This document shows positions 17,203 through 25,160 of a stretch of DNA of 64,000 nt, piece after piece. The stretch's first letter is position 1. Each line of letters begins with the position of its first letter. The notes under the pieces are model-generated. The model saw nothing but the letters and a program-made list of their open reading frames with translations. It made no database searches and was not told the origin of the DNA. Location of the stretch: contig NZ_JADKRX010000005.1 in NCBI RefSeq assembly GCF_015350975.1, positions 342,432 through 406,431 of the forward strand, in the 5' to 3' direction. The stretch is from Curtobacterium sp. VKM Ac-1395. Its GTDB lineage: Bacteria; Actinomycetota; Actinomycetes; Actinomycetales; Microbacteriaceae. Position numbers and translations under genes: made by a program.

Positions 17203-17765
17203 CGCCATCCCTCCATCAGACTGATCATGTTCTTCCGGGCTCGGGACAGCAGCCCCCGGACGGTCGAGAGCGGCACGTCGAGCTCCTCGGCGATCTCCTC
17301 GTACCGGTAGCCGAGGAGTTCCTTCATCACCCAGCACCGACGCTGCGCCTCGGGCAGGGACGCCAGTGCGAGCTCGGCCGCGTGCTCCCGGTCCCGCGCC
17401 TCGGCGACCCGCTCGGGGGCACCGTCGGTGGGAGCGGCGACCTCGAGCTCGGTGACGTCGTCGTGGTCGCGGCGGGCACGGATGCGGTCGAGGCACTTGC
17501 GCGAGAGGATCCGCATCATCCACGCCCGGACGTGCGCGCGGTCCTCGAGGGCGTCGAGCTTGTCCCACGCGGTGATGAAGGTCTCCTGCACGACGTCGTC
17601 GAGCTCGTCGGTGGAGCCGAGCGTGCGACGCGCGTAGGCCCGGAGCAACGGCGTGTGCCGCCGGATCAGGACCTCGAACGCCCGGACGTCCCCGTCGGCC
17701 GAGCGGCCGACGAGGACGCCGTCGTCCAGGTCGACGAGGGCCGTCCCGGGAGGTTGGTGCTGCAC
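17199..17765 (-). CDS. ECF-type RNA polymerase sigma factor
   Basis: A 188-residue group IV (ECF-like) sigma-70 factor. Region 2 (~residues 25-95) holds DELDDVVQETFITAWDKL and AHVRAWMMRILSRKCLDRIR; region 4 (~125-180) holds LPEAQRRCWVMKELLGYRYEEIAEELDVPLSTVRGLLSRARKNM. It directs RNA polymerase to a specific set of promoters, probably including its own operon. GTG start. The gene lies between Asp23/Gls24-type genes, 45 bases after the first and overlapping the second. Confidence 0.92.
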   Translation of the reverse strand: MQHQPPGTALVDLDDGVLVGRSADGDVRAFEVLIRRHTPLLRAYARRTLGSTDELDDVVQETFITAWDKLDALEDRAHVRAWMMRILSRKCLDRIRARRDHDDVTELEVAAPTDGAPERVAEARDREHAAELALASLPEAQRRCWVMKELLGYRYEEIAEELDVPLSTVRGLLSRARKNMISLMEGWR

Positions 17766-17810
17766 GCTTACCTTCTACTGGTCAGTGATGGGGGAACGCC
17801 GTGCGCCGTC

Positions 17811-18233
17811 TCAGGCGACGCGAGCCGGCTGCGCGTCCTCGGCGTCGTCGTCCTCGCCCGGGATGAAGACGTCCTGCACCGTGACGTTGACCTCGGTGAC
17901 GTCGAGGCCCACGAGCTGCTCGATCGCACGGGTGACCGACGAGCGGACGGCCTCGGCGAGGTCCTGCAGCGCGACGGGGTACTCGGCGACGATGACGACG
18001 TCGGCGGCGACCTGGTGCTCACCGACCTCGACCTTGACGCCCTGGCTGTGGTCGCGCTGGCCGATGGCGTCGCGGAGGGCGCCGATGGCACGGGCTGCGC
18101 CGCCGCCGAGGCCGTGGACGCCGGGGACCTCGCGCACGGCGATGCCGGCGACCTTCGAGACGACGGCGTCGTCGATGACGGTCTTGCCGGAGGCGGTGGG
18201 GGTCGTGCTCGTGGCGCGGGTGATGTCGGTCAT
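17811..18233 (-). CDS. Asp23/Gls24 family envelope stress protein
   Basis: A 140-residue protein with the full Asp23/Gls24 core: GKTVIDDAVVSKVAGIAVREVPGVHGLGGG near the start and VKVEVGEHQVAADVVIVAEYPVALQDLAEAVRSSVTRAIEQLVGLDVTEVNVTVQDVF. The family is membrane-associated and tied to cell-envelope or alkaline stress. First gene of the operon; AGAAGGAG precedes the ATG by about 8 bases. Two 14-bp direct repeats lie 28-57 bases upstream. Confidence 0.92.
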   Translation of the reverse strand: MTDITRATSTTPTASGKTVIDDAVVSKVAGIAVREVPGVHGLGGGAARAIGALRDAIGQRDHSQGVKVEVGEHQVAADVVIVAEYPVALQDLAEAVRSSVTRAIEQLVGLDVTEVNVTVQDVFIPGEDDDAEDAQPARVA

Positions 18234-18260
18234 GGTCGTGCTCCTTCTGTCGCGGGTCGT

Positions 18261-18290
18261 GGTGTTCGTCGTTCGAGGTGTTCGTCGTTC
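18261..18290. promoter_or_regulatory. 14-bp direct repeat in front of the Asp23-sigma operon
   Basis: GGTGTTCGTCGTTC occurs twice, at 18261-18274 and 18277-18290, with a 16-bp period. On the operon strand this reads GAACGACGAACACC twice. The GAAC cores resemble the -35 element of ECF promoters, and the position is 28-57 bases before the start codon, so it may be a doubled promoter or activator site. Confidence 0.5.
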
Positions 18291-18381
18291 ACGGATGGGA
18301 CGGCAGGCCCGGGTGGATCGTCACGGGGTCCAGGCAACTGCCAGCTTCCGGTCCGGACCCCGGATGCGGCAGGGTTGTCCC

Positions 18382-19035
18382 ATGTCGACCGTGATCGCCG
18401 TCTGCCGTGTGGACCGCCTGCTGCCCGACTCCGGCGTCATCGGGGTCACGGCCATCGACAAACGCCCCGTCGAGGGGCCCGTCCGTGTCCGGCCGCTCGG
18501 GTTGCACGCCGACGTGCAGGCCGACCGGAAGCACCACGGCGGCGAGGACCAGGCCGTGTACGCCTACGCCGACGAGGACGCCGAGCACTTCGCCGCGATG
18601 CTCGACCGCCCCGTCCCCGCCGGGCTGTTCGGCGAGAACCTCCGCACGTCCGGGGTCGAGGTCACCGGAGCGGTCATCGGGGAGCGCTGGCGCGTCGGTG
18701 AGACCCTGCTGCTCGAGGTCACGATCCCCCGCATCCCCTGTGGCACCTTCGCCAGGCGGATGGGCATCGCGAAGTGGGTGAAGCGGTTCGCGGACGAGGG
18801 CCGACCCGGCGCGTACCTCCGCGTGCTGAAGTCGGGACCGGTCGCTGCGGGCGACTCCGTCACGGTCGTCGACCGGCCGGCGCACGGCGTCACCATCGGC
18901 GACATGTTCGCCGGGCTCACGCCGGAACAGGCGCAGGCCGTGCTCGACGTCGACCGGCCGGTCGCGCCGAAGGTGGAGCGCGAGGCGCGCAAGGCGCTGG
19001 CGCCCGGGCGGGTCCGCGCGGTTTCGACGGACTGA
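18382..19035 (+). CDS. MOSC domain protein (YiiM-like)
   Basis: A 217-residue MOSC protein. It has DRKHHGGEDQAVYAYADED (~residues 54-72), LFGENLRTSG (~85) and the conserved cysteine in TIPRIPCGTFARRMG (~121), the residue thought to act on sulfur. Family members deliver sulfur to molybdenum cofactor or reduce N-hydroxylated compounds (YiiM). It stands alone; the IS481-type remnant starts two bases after its stop, on the other strand. Confidence 0.88.
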   Translation: MSTVIAVCRVDRLLPDSGVIGVTAIDKRPVEGPVRVRPLGLHADVQADRKHHGGEDQAVYAYADEDAEHFAAMLDRPVPAGLFGENLRTSGVEVTGAVIGERWRVGETLLLEVTIPRIPCGTFARRMGIAKWVKRFADEGRPGAYLRVLKSGPVAAGDSVTVVDRPAHGVTIGDMFAGLTPEQAQAVLDVDRPVAPKVEREARKALAPGRVRAVSTD

Positions 19036-19036
19036 G

Positions 19037-19190
19037 TCATGACGTTGGTGGTGCTCGAGCTGCGGGCCTGAGCCCGTGGCTTGCGTGGATCCGGCGAGTG
19101 TTGGCGCGTTCGATCCAAGGCGCGAACGCGTCGGCTCGGTCATGGTGGTTGGTGAAGGGCCACCGGTAGGCCCACGGAGATCCCCCGAAC
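19037..19190 (-). pseudogene. IS481-type transposase remnant (C-terminal ~50 codons)
   Basis: Read on the minus strand, ending at the TGA at 19037-19039, the frame gives WAYRWPFTNHHDRADAFAPWIERANTRR followed by RIHASHGLRPAARAPPTS. This matches my memory of the C terminus of IS481-type transposases (WAYxxxFTSNxxRxxALAPWIExYNTxRIHxSHGLTPAxRVSPT then stop). The catalytic core, N-terminal HTH and any terminal inverted repeats are absent, so it is a decayed fragment. It sits directly beside an unusual secreted protein gene and marks that locus as acquired. Confidence 0.6.
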
Positions 19191-19245
19191 CAACCGGTGC
19201 GGGGGGGGTTCTCCCGTGTGGGCTCTGTGTGTTCGATGGGTCCGA

Positions 19246-19851
19246 TCAGAACTTGCTGCGGCAGTCCCAGAGGCCGGCGACGATGCTGCCGACCATCCCG
19301 ACTGCACCGCCGGTCACCGCGCCCTCGATGCAGCCGATCGCGATGGTGGTCGCGCAACCGGCCACGGCGCCAGCGATCGCCCCGCTGATGCCGTGTGAGG
19401 ACATGCAGTCGAGCCACTTCTTGTTCAGCCCGGACGTTGACGCAGCGTGGTCGATGCTCGCCTGCGACAGGGTGACGGTGGCGTGGTGGTCGTCGGAGAC
19501 GTCCCAAGCAGAGATGGCGGTGTCCTCGGAGGCGACGAGCGCCGGGAGGTCGAGCCGGTCGCGCAACGCGCCTGCGGAATCGATGATCTCCAGCGCACCG
19601 GCCGCGTCGGTTGCCAGCGTGAGATCCGCCCCGACCAGGAGGTCGATGTCGACCGATCGCGATGCAGCGTCCGTGGCGTACTTGAGCAGGTAGTCGTTTG
19701 CGGTCACGGTCTCTGTGTTCGTCGGCACGGTGTGCGCGGCGGAGACCTCTGGGGCCGACAGCGTGATGGCGCTGGCAGGTGCGGTCAGGCCGACGGAGGC
19801 GACCAAGACGGCTGTCGCTGCAACGACGGTGCCGAGGGGACGAATGCGCAA
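19246..19851 (-). CDS. Secreted Gly/Cys-rich protein, bacteriocin-like C terminus
   Basis: A 201-residue exported protein I cannot assign to a family. A Sec signal peptide ends at APASA (~28). A central ~100-residue polar domain follows. The last ~60 residues hold four cysteines (DC, GC, GC, DC) around a Gly/Ala-rich hydrophobic stretch with repeated small-xxx-small spacing (ISGAIAGAVAGCATT, GGAVGMVGSIVAG), like a membrane-active peptide released from a precursor. TTG start with AAAGGAG 7 bases upstream. Divergent from a small four-helix membrane protein, a possible immunity partner. Other options are an adhesin or phage-defence effector. Confidence 0.6.
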   Translation of the reverse strand: MRIRPLGTVVAATAVLVASVGLTAPASAITLSAPEVSAAHTVPTNTETVTANDYLLKYATDAASRSVDIDLLVGADLTLATDAAGALEIIDSAGALRDRLDLPALVASEDTAISAWDVSDDHHATVTLSQASIDHAASTSGLNKKWLDCMSSHGISGAIAGAVAGCATTIAIGCIEGAVTGGAVGMVGSIVAGLWDCRSKF

Positions 19852-19949
19852 GAGGATCTCCTTTGATCAGTGCCTTGTATCCAGTGTTCCAGCGGATGTA
19901 TAACAACTACCAGGGACGGAAGTCACCGTGCAACTCGAAGGAGACGCTC

Positions 19950-20324
19950 ATGCTGCACAAGGTCCACGCGCCGGTTGGGGTTGCTACCGGCATCATCGGG
20001 ATCGGGGTCCTCATCGCTGCTGTGGTGCTGCCGGATGGGCCCTCGAAGTACCTCGCCCTCGGCGCCTGGGTCGTCCTGAACGCCATCGCTCTGGTGGTCT
20101 TCGGACGCGCGCGTCGAGCGGTGACGAACACGGCGAAGTCGCGATGGATGCGCGACACCCACCTCGTGATCATCGGCGCGGCGGCATTGGTCGTCGCGAT
20201 CGCGTTCGGGTCAGCGTTCAGTGGAGCTGTCAGCTCAGGGGCGATCTTCGTTCTCGCGGCGACTCTGACGAGCTGGATCTACCTTCCTCGGATCCGAGCA
20301 CGTGAGGCGGCTGGTCGCCTCTAG
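19950..20324 (+). CDS. Small four-helix membrane protein, possible immunity protein
   Basis: A 124-residue integral membrane protein with four predicted helices (~8-28, 35-53, 76-95, 97-117) and a short basic loop FGRARRAVTNTAKSRWMRD between the second and third. The ATG at 19950 has AAGGAG 6 bases upstream. It is divergent from the secreted Cys-rich protein across 98 bases of comparatively AT-rich DNA. Size, topology and position fit an immunity protein, but no family is recognised. Confidence 0.6.
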   Translation: MLHKVHAPVGVATGIIGIGVLIAAVVLPDGPSKYLALGAWVVLNAIALVVFGRARRAVTNTAKSRWMRDTHLVIIGAAALVVAIAFGSAFSGAVSSGAIFVLAATLTSWIYLPRIRAREAAGRL

Positions 20325-20416
20325 CCGGAGACATCTCCGTCGAGCCAGGAAGCCTCGTCACCTCACACGGCCCTCTGTGTCACCACGTCCTGGCGGGGTA
20401 GACCGAGCCGAGCCGG

Positions 20417-20791
20417 TCAGACGCCGCGCATCGGGTCGAGCGGCCGCCGCGCCCGCGGGAGACCTGCCACGACGAGGTCCCATGCATTGGCGACGAGGTC
20501 CTCCACCAGGACCTCGTCGATGGCCGGCCCCGGCGACAGCGTGATCCAGTGGCGCTTGTCCATGTGCCACCCCGGCGTGACCTCGGCGAGGTCGCGCACC
20601 AGCGCAGCGCCGTGGGGCGGTGCGCACTTGAGGTTCACGATCGGGACGCCCCGCAGCTCGGTCGTCATCACGAACATCTTCCCGACGACCTTGACGACGA
20701 TCGCGCCCTCGCCGAAGGGCTGCGTCTCCTCGGTTGCGGGCAGCGCCAGGGCCGTCCGCAGTGCGACCTCGTGCAGGGCTTGCCCGTCCAT
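20417..20791 (-). CDS. MmcQ/YjbR family protein
   Basis: A 124-residue YjbR/CyaY-like protein. The typical run is ALALPATEETQPFGEGAIVVKVVGKMF, NLKCAPPHGAALV and the C-terminal GWHMDKRHWITL, the K-R/x-x-W-I/N motif of the family. Members are called DNA-binding in databases because of the fold, but the role is unknown. I used the ATG at 20791; a GTG six codons upstream (20809) is possible. A single-gene unit. Confidence 0.85.
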   Translation of the reverse strand: MDGQALHEVALRTALALPATEETQPFGEGAIVVKVVGKMFVMTTELRGVPIVNLKCAPPHGAALVRDLAEVTPGWHMDKRHWITLSPGPAIDEVLVEDLVANAWDLVVAGLPRARRPLDPMRGV

Positions 20792-20898
20792 CACGCCAGC
20801 ATGCCGCACGATCGGGACATCACCCCCACAGCAGCTGAGGAATCCATATGATCAGCGTGCCGCGTACCCGACGCGACATCGACCTCCCGGGGGAACCC

Positions 20899-21207
20899 AT
20901 GCGCACCAACCGTGTCATCCGCACCATCGGCCTGTCCGCTGCCGCAGCCGTCCTGGCGACCACCGTGTCGCTCGGTGGAGCAGCGTCGGCCCAGGCCGCT
21001 CCGACCGTCTACAAGAACTGCACCGCGATCAACAAGGTCTACTCCGGCGGCATCGCGAAGAAGTCGGTGACCAGGAACAAGGTCACGACCGGCGGGAAGG
21101 TCACCTATCGGGCGCTCAAGGGCACCGTGAAGAAGGACGACGCCCTCTACAAGGCGAACGCGAAGTCCGACCGCGACGGCGACGGCATCGCCTGCGAGAA
21201 GAGCTGA
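20899..21207 (+). CDS. Secreted protein with C-terminal Excalibur calcium-binding motif
   Basis: A 102-residue exported protein. The signal peptide (basic MRTNRVIR start, hydrophobic AAAAVLATTVSL) ends at ASAQAA (~34). The rest is one Excalibur domain: YKNCTAINKVYSGGI at the start and DRDGDGIACE at the end, an EF-hand-like DxDxDG calcium loop with two cysteines. The domain is common on actinobacterial surface nucleases and enzymes; here it stands alone. ATG 20899 follows GGGGGA. Confidence 0.88.
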   Translation: MRTNRVIRTIGLSAAAAVLATTVSLGGAASAQAAPTVYKNCTAINKVYSGGIAKKSVTRNKVTTGGKVTYRALKGTVKKDDALYKANAKSDRDGDGIACEKS

Positions 21208-21243
21208 TCCCGGCGCCCCGGACCAGCCGGGGCAGCGTGCCGG

Positions 21244-21825
21244 TCAGAGCGCCGGCACGCCCTCGCCGCCGGACCGCGGTCGGGCGGTGCCGGCGACACC
21301 GGTGACGACCGACCCCGCGGGGACGTCCTTCGTGACGACCGTGCCCGCGCCGACGACCGAGTCGTCCCCGACCGTGATCGCGCCGATCAGGGACGACCCG
21401 GCGCCGAGCACCACGCGGTCCCCCACGGTCGGGTGCCGTTTGGCGCCCGGGCCGTGGGCACCGCCGCGTCCGCCGAGTGTCACGCCGTGGAACATCAGGA
21501 CGTCGTGCCCGACGACGGCCGTCTCGCCGATGACGACGCCCATGCCGTGGTCGATGAAGAACCGCTCGCCGATGCGGGCACCGGGGTGGATCTCGATGCC
21601 GGTGAGCATGCGGGCCGTCTGCGCGACGATCCGGGCGGCGAACCGGGAGCCGGGCAGCCCCTGCGCCAGCCACAGCCGGTGCGACAGGCGGTACGCCCAG
21701 ATCGCGTGCAACCCGGAGTAGACCACGGCGTTCTCGAGGTCCCCGCGCGCTGCCGGGTCACCTCGGCGTGCTGCGGCGAGGTCCTCTCGGATGGTCCACA
21801 GCACGCCTCGTCGAGCTCGGGTCAC
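21244..21825 (-). CDS. cysE: Serine O-acetyltransferase
   Basis: A 193-residue short-type (EpsC-like) serine acetyltransferase. It acetylates L-serine with acetyl-CoA, the first step of cysteine synthesis. Hexapeptide (left-handed beta-helix) repeats run from ~75 on: GIEIHPGARIGERFFIDHGMGVVIGETAVVG, with the active-site Asp-His in FIDHGMG, then GVTLGGRG and KRHPTVGD. Its GTG overlaps the cysK stop by 4 bases, so cysK-cysE is one operon and the two enzymes can form the cysteine synthase complex. Confidence 0.94.
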   Translation of the reverse strand: MTRARRGVLWTIREDLAAARRGDPAARGDLENAVVYSGLHAIWAYRLSHRLWLAQGLPGSRFAARIVAQTARMLTGIEIHPGARIGERFFIDHGMGVVIGETAVVGHDVLMFHGVTLGGRGGAHGPGAKRHPTVGDRVVLGAGSSLIGAITVGDDSVVGAGTVVTKDVPAGSVVTGVAGTARPRSGGEGVPAL

Positions 21826-22760
21826 GCAGTGAGCCCCTCGAACAGCACGGTCGACAGGTAGCGCTCGCCGGTGTCGCAGACGATCGCGACGATGCGCTTG
21901 CCGGCGTTCTCGGGCCGCGCCGCGATGACGAGGGCGGCATGGATGATCGCACCGGAGGAGATGCCCGCGAGGATGCCCTCGTCGGTGGCCAGGGCACGGG
22001 CCACCCGCAGGGCGTCGTCGAGCTCGACGTCGAAGACCTCGTCGATGACGGAGCGGTCGAGCACCTCGGGGACGAAGTTCGCGCCGATGCCGGCGATCTT
22101 GTGCGGCCCGGCCTTGCCCTGCGTCAGGAGCGGCGAGTCCGCGGGTTCGACGGCGACGATCTGCACGCCGGGCACGCGTTCCTTGAGCACCTGGCCGACA
22201 CCCGTGATGGTGCCGCCGGTCCCGACGCCCGCGATGAACACGTCCACGTGCTCCTCGGTGTCGCGGAGGATCTCCTCCGCCGTGGTCCGACGGTGGATTG
22301 CGGCGTTCGCGGCCGTCTCGAACTGGTGGGCCAGGATCGCGCCGGGCGTCTCGTCGACGATGGCCGCGGCCCGGGCAACGGCGCCCTGCATGCCCTCAGC
22401 GCCCGGGGTCAGGACGATCTCGGCGCCGTACGCGCGCATCACGGCCCGACGCTCGACGCTCATGGTCTCGGGCATCGTCACGATCACGTTGTACCCACGC
22501 GCAGCGCCGACCAGGGCGAGCGCGATGCCGGTGTTGCCCGACGAGCCCTCCACGATCGTGCCGCCCGGCTTGAGCTCGCCGGACTCCTCGGCAGCGTCGA
22601 TGATCGCGACGCCGAGGCGGTCCTTCACGCTGGCGCCCGGGTTGTAGAACTCGAGCTTCGCGAGGACCTCAGCCCCGCCCTCGGCCGGCAGCCGGTTCAG
22701 CCGCACGAGCGGGGTGTTCCCGAAGGCCTGCGAGATGTTGTCGTAGATGGTGCCGCTCAT
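21822..22760 (-). CDS. cysK: Cysteine synthase A (O-acetylserine sulfhydrylase)
   Basis: A 312-residue PLP enzyme making cysteine from O-acetylserine and sulfide. PLP lysine in GASVKDRLG (~45), the substrate loop EGSSGNTGIALA (~70) and the phosphate-binding GVGTGGTITGVG (~177) are all present. Length is standard. The first gene of the cysK-cysE operon. The region upstream of its ATG carries several hairpins, but I see no clear binding site for a known sulfur regulator. Confidence 0.96.
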   Translation of the reverse strand: MSGTIYDNISQAFGNTPLVRLNRLPAEGGAEVLAKLEFYNPGASVKDRLGVAIIDAAEESGELKPGGTIVEGSSGNTGIALALVGAARGYNVIVTMPETMSVERRAVMRAYGAEIVLTPGAEGMQGAVARAAAIVDETPGAILAHQFETAANAAIHRRTTAEEILRDTEEHVDVFIAGVGTGGTITGVGQVLKERVPGVQIVAVEPADSPLLTQGKAGPHKIAGIGANFVPEVLDRSVIDEVFDVELDDALRVARALATDEGILAGISSGAIIHAALVIAARPENAGKRIVAIVCDTGERYLSTVLFEGLTA

Positions 22761-22860
22761 CGGTTCCGTCCTCACGTCGGTCGCGTCCGCGACCCATCCT
22801 GGAGGCGCGGTGTGCGCCTGTGATCCTAGCCACCGGACCCGACGTGGCCGTGTCTGTGAC

Positions 22861-22901
22861 GCGCCCCGACCGCGGGGCGCACCACGGGCCTCCCGTCCGT
22901 C
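22861..22901. repeat. Small GC hairpin plus half copy of the dispersed palindrome
   Basis: GCGCCCCG-ACCG-CGGGGCGC (22861-22880) is a perfect 8-bp stem. It is followed at 22886-22901 by GGGCCTCCCGTCCGTC, the right arm of the dispersed palindrome. Both lie between the cysK promoter region and the end of the dipeptidase gene. Confidence 0.65.
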
Positions 22902-22922
22902 GCTCGTACCCCGCGGTCGCCG

Positions 22923-22985
22923 CATCGAGGGAGCAGAAGACGTCGTGTGGGCCCGCGCGACCCGACGACTCCTGCTCCCTCGATG
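22923..22985 (-). terminator. Long hairpin downstream of the dipeptidase gene
   Basis: A perfect 14-bp inverted repeat, CATCGAGGGAGCAG (22923-22936) and CTGCTCCCTCGATG (22972-22985). The 35-bp interior can partly pair further (GTCGT with ACGAC, GGG with CCC). It starts 25 bases after the dipeptidase stop on the minus strand and is likely its terminator. Confidence 0.75.
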
Positions 22986-23009
22986 GAGGGGAGGACGGGC
23001 GCTGCGGGC

Positions 23010-24038
23010 TCAGCGCAAGAAGGCCGCGCGGGCGAAGCGGTCGTCGGTGGCCTCGAGCAGGCGGAGCACGTTGCCGCTCGCGAGCGCCCCGAGGTCCGCG
23101 GCACCCCACCCGCGGCGCTCGAGCTCGGCGGCGAGCACCGGGTACCGCGACACGTCGCGCAGGTCCGGCGGCAGCACCGGGGTGCCGTCGTAGTCCCCGC
23201 CGAGGCCGATGTGTGCGGCGCCGGCGACCTCCCGCGCGTGCTCGACGTGGTCCGCGACGTCTGACACCGTGACGAGCGGACCTTCCCCCTCGGAGCCGGC
23301 CTCCTCCCAGTCCGCCCAGGCACGCGAGACGAACTTCGGCACGAACGTCAGCATCACGACGCCGCCGTTGTCGGCCAGGCGGGCGAGCACGTCGTCGGGG
23401 ACGTTCCGCGGGTGGTCGTCGATCGCGACGGTGGACGAGTGGCTGAAGAGGACCGGGCGGGTGGCGACGTCGAGGGTGTTGCGCATCGTCGCCGGGGCGG
23501 TGTGGGACAGGTCGACGAGCATGCCGATGCGCTCCATCTCCGCGACGACCTCCCGCCCGCGGTCCGTCAGGCCACCGTGCGCCCGGGCTCCCGTGGCCGA
23601 GTCGGCCCAGGGCGTGTCGTCGTTGTGCGTCAGGGTCATGTAGCGCACGCCGAGCCGTGCGAGGACGCGGAGCACGGCGAGGTCGTCGCCGATCGAGTGT
23701 CCGCCCTCGGCGCCGAGCAACGACGCGATGCGCCCGGAGTCGACGGCGGCGCGGACCTCGGCGGCGGTCCTGGCGAGGGCGAGGTCGTCCGGGTACCGCT
23801 CGACCATCCGGTGCACGAGGTCGACCTGCTGCAGGGTCGTCCGCACGGGGTCGGGGTCGTCCGCGGGCACGAAGACCGACCAGAACTGCCCGACCACACC
23901 GCCGGCGCGGAGCTTCGGCAGGTCGGTGTGCAGGGAGTCCTGCTCGGTGTCGATGCCGTCGAGCCCGGAGTCGTGCGACTCGCGGCGCTCCCACGGCAGG
24001 TCGTTGTGGCCGTCGATCACCGGGAAGGGAGAGGTCAT
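23010..24038 (-). CDS. Membrane dipeptidase (renal dipeptidase) family protein
   Basis: A 342-residue zinc peptidase of the M19 family. The metal-site motifs are present: DGHNDLPW (~9-16, H-x-D), GAEGGHSIGDD (~114, bridging Glu and a His), VDLSHTAPATM (~190) and FSHSST (~211), then GLGGDYDGTPVLP. The family hydrolyses dipeptides and, in some members, D-containing dipeptides or beta-lactams. No signal peptide, so it is probably cytosolic. ATG at 24038. A single-gene unit ahead of the hairpin at 22923. Confidence 0.92.
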   Translation of the reverse strand: MTSPFPVIDGHNDLPWERRESHDSGLDGIDTEQDSLHTDLPKLRAGGVVGQFWSVFVPADDPDPVRTTLQQVDLVHRMVERYPDDLALARTAAEVRAAVDSGRIASLLGAEGGHSIGDDLAVLRVLARLGVRYMTLTHNDDTPWADSATGARAHGGLTDRGREVVAEMERIGMLVDLSHTAPATMRNTLDVATRPVLFSHSSTVAIDDHPRNVPDDVLARLADNGGVVMLTFVPKFVSRAWADWEEAGSEGEGPLVTVSDVADHVEHAREVAGAAHIGLGGDYDGTPVLPPDLRDVSRYPVLAAELERRGWGAADLGALASGNVLRLLEATDDRFARAAFLR

Positions 24039-24070
24039 GCCCCCGACGCTACCGGGCGGCACGGACGACG

Positions 24071-25123
24071 TCAGAACGAGCCGGTCACGGCCATCAGCCC
24101 GAGGCTCGACAGCGACACGACGACCCACAGCACGAGCCCGAGCACGAGCGGCCGGAACCCGGCGCGACGGAAGCCGGCGACGTCGGTGGACAGCCCGATC
24201 GCGCTGAGCGCCACGGTGATGAGGAACGCGGCGACCGCGGAGATCGCCGGGTGCACCGGCCCCGGGAGGACCCCGGTGGAGTTGACCGCCGCGGCGACGA
24301 CGAAGCCGATGAGGAACCACGGGACCAGGCGGAACACCCGGCGTGGGGTCCAGCGGACGGCGGGTGTCGGCTCGGCGCCCGCCTCCGACGCGGCGACCGC
24401 GGCAGCGGCCTGCTCCCGACGACCGACGATCCACGCGAGCCCGAGCACGATCGGGATGATCATGAGCGTCCGGACGAGCTTCACGACGACCGCGAAGTTC
24501 GCGGCCTGCGTGCCGTAGGTGCTCGCGGCTGCCACCACCGACGAGGTGTCGTTCACGGCGGTGCCGGCGAACAGCCCGAACGCGTGCTGGCTCATCCCGA
24601 GGGCGTGCCCGACGACCGGGAAGACGATCACCGCGGCGACGTTGAACAGGAAGATCGTGGAGACGGCGTACGCGACCTCGACCGAGAGCGCCCCGATGAC
24701 CGGCGTGACCGCGGCGATCGCGGACGCCCCGCAGATGCCCGTCCCGACCCCGATGAGCGTGCGCAGGTTGCCGACCACGCCGAGCGCCCGTCCGACCAGC
24801 CACGCGGCGACCAGGCAGATCACGAGTGTGCCGAGCATCACGGGCAGCGACTCGACGCCGACGCGCGCGACCTCGAGGAGCGACAGCTGCGCACCGAGCA
24901 GCACCACGGCGAGCTGGAGCACGAACTTGCTCGCGGTCGTGATGCCGGGCTTCACCGCGTCGGACGGTCGCCGCACGAGCCCGATCGCGGCGCCGAGCAC
25001 CACCCCGCTCACCGGTGCGCCGACCACGGGCAGGAACCGACCGATCACGGTGGCGACCACGGCGATCCCGGTGGCGAGTGCGAGACCCGGGGCGAGCCTC
25101 CTGGCGGTCGTGATGGCGGACAT
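24071..25123 (-). CDS. UPF0324 / YeiH-type putative sulfate exporter
   Basis: A 350-residue membrane protein with about ten helices. The UPF0324 signatures are visible: VLQLAVVLLGAQLSL, GVGTGICGASAIAAVTPVIGA (~130-150) and FGLFAGTAVNDTSSVVAA. The family is often annotated as a sulfate exporter and is sometimes tied to sulfur oxidation or sulfonate breakdown. It is 32 bases upstream of the dipeptidase on the same strand. A cytoplasmic loop at ~240 is Ala/Glu-rich. Confidence 0.88.
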   Translation of the reverse strand: MSAITTARRLAPGLALATGIAVVATVIGRFLPVVGAPVSGVVLGAAIGLVRRPSDAVKPGITTASKFVLQLAVVLLGAQLSLLEVARVGVESLPVMLGTLVICLVAAWLVGRALGVVGNLRTLIGVGTGICGASAIAAVTPVIGALSVEVAYAVSTIFLFNVAAVIVFPVVGHALGMSQHAFGLFAGTAVNDTSSVVAAASTYGTQAANFAVVVKLVRTLMIIPIVLGLAWIVGRREQAAAAVAASEAGAEPTPAVRWTPRRVFRLVPWFLIGFVVAAAVNSTGVLPGPVHPAISAVAAFLITVALSAIGLSTDVAGFRRAGFRPLVLGLVLWVVVSLSSLGLMAVTGSF

Positions 25124-25160
25124 GCCCCCATCCTGCCGCCTGCTCGGCCAGGATCGGACC

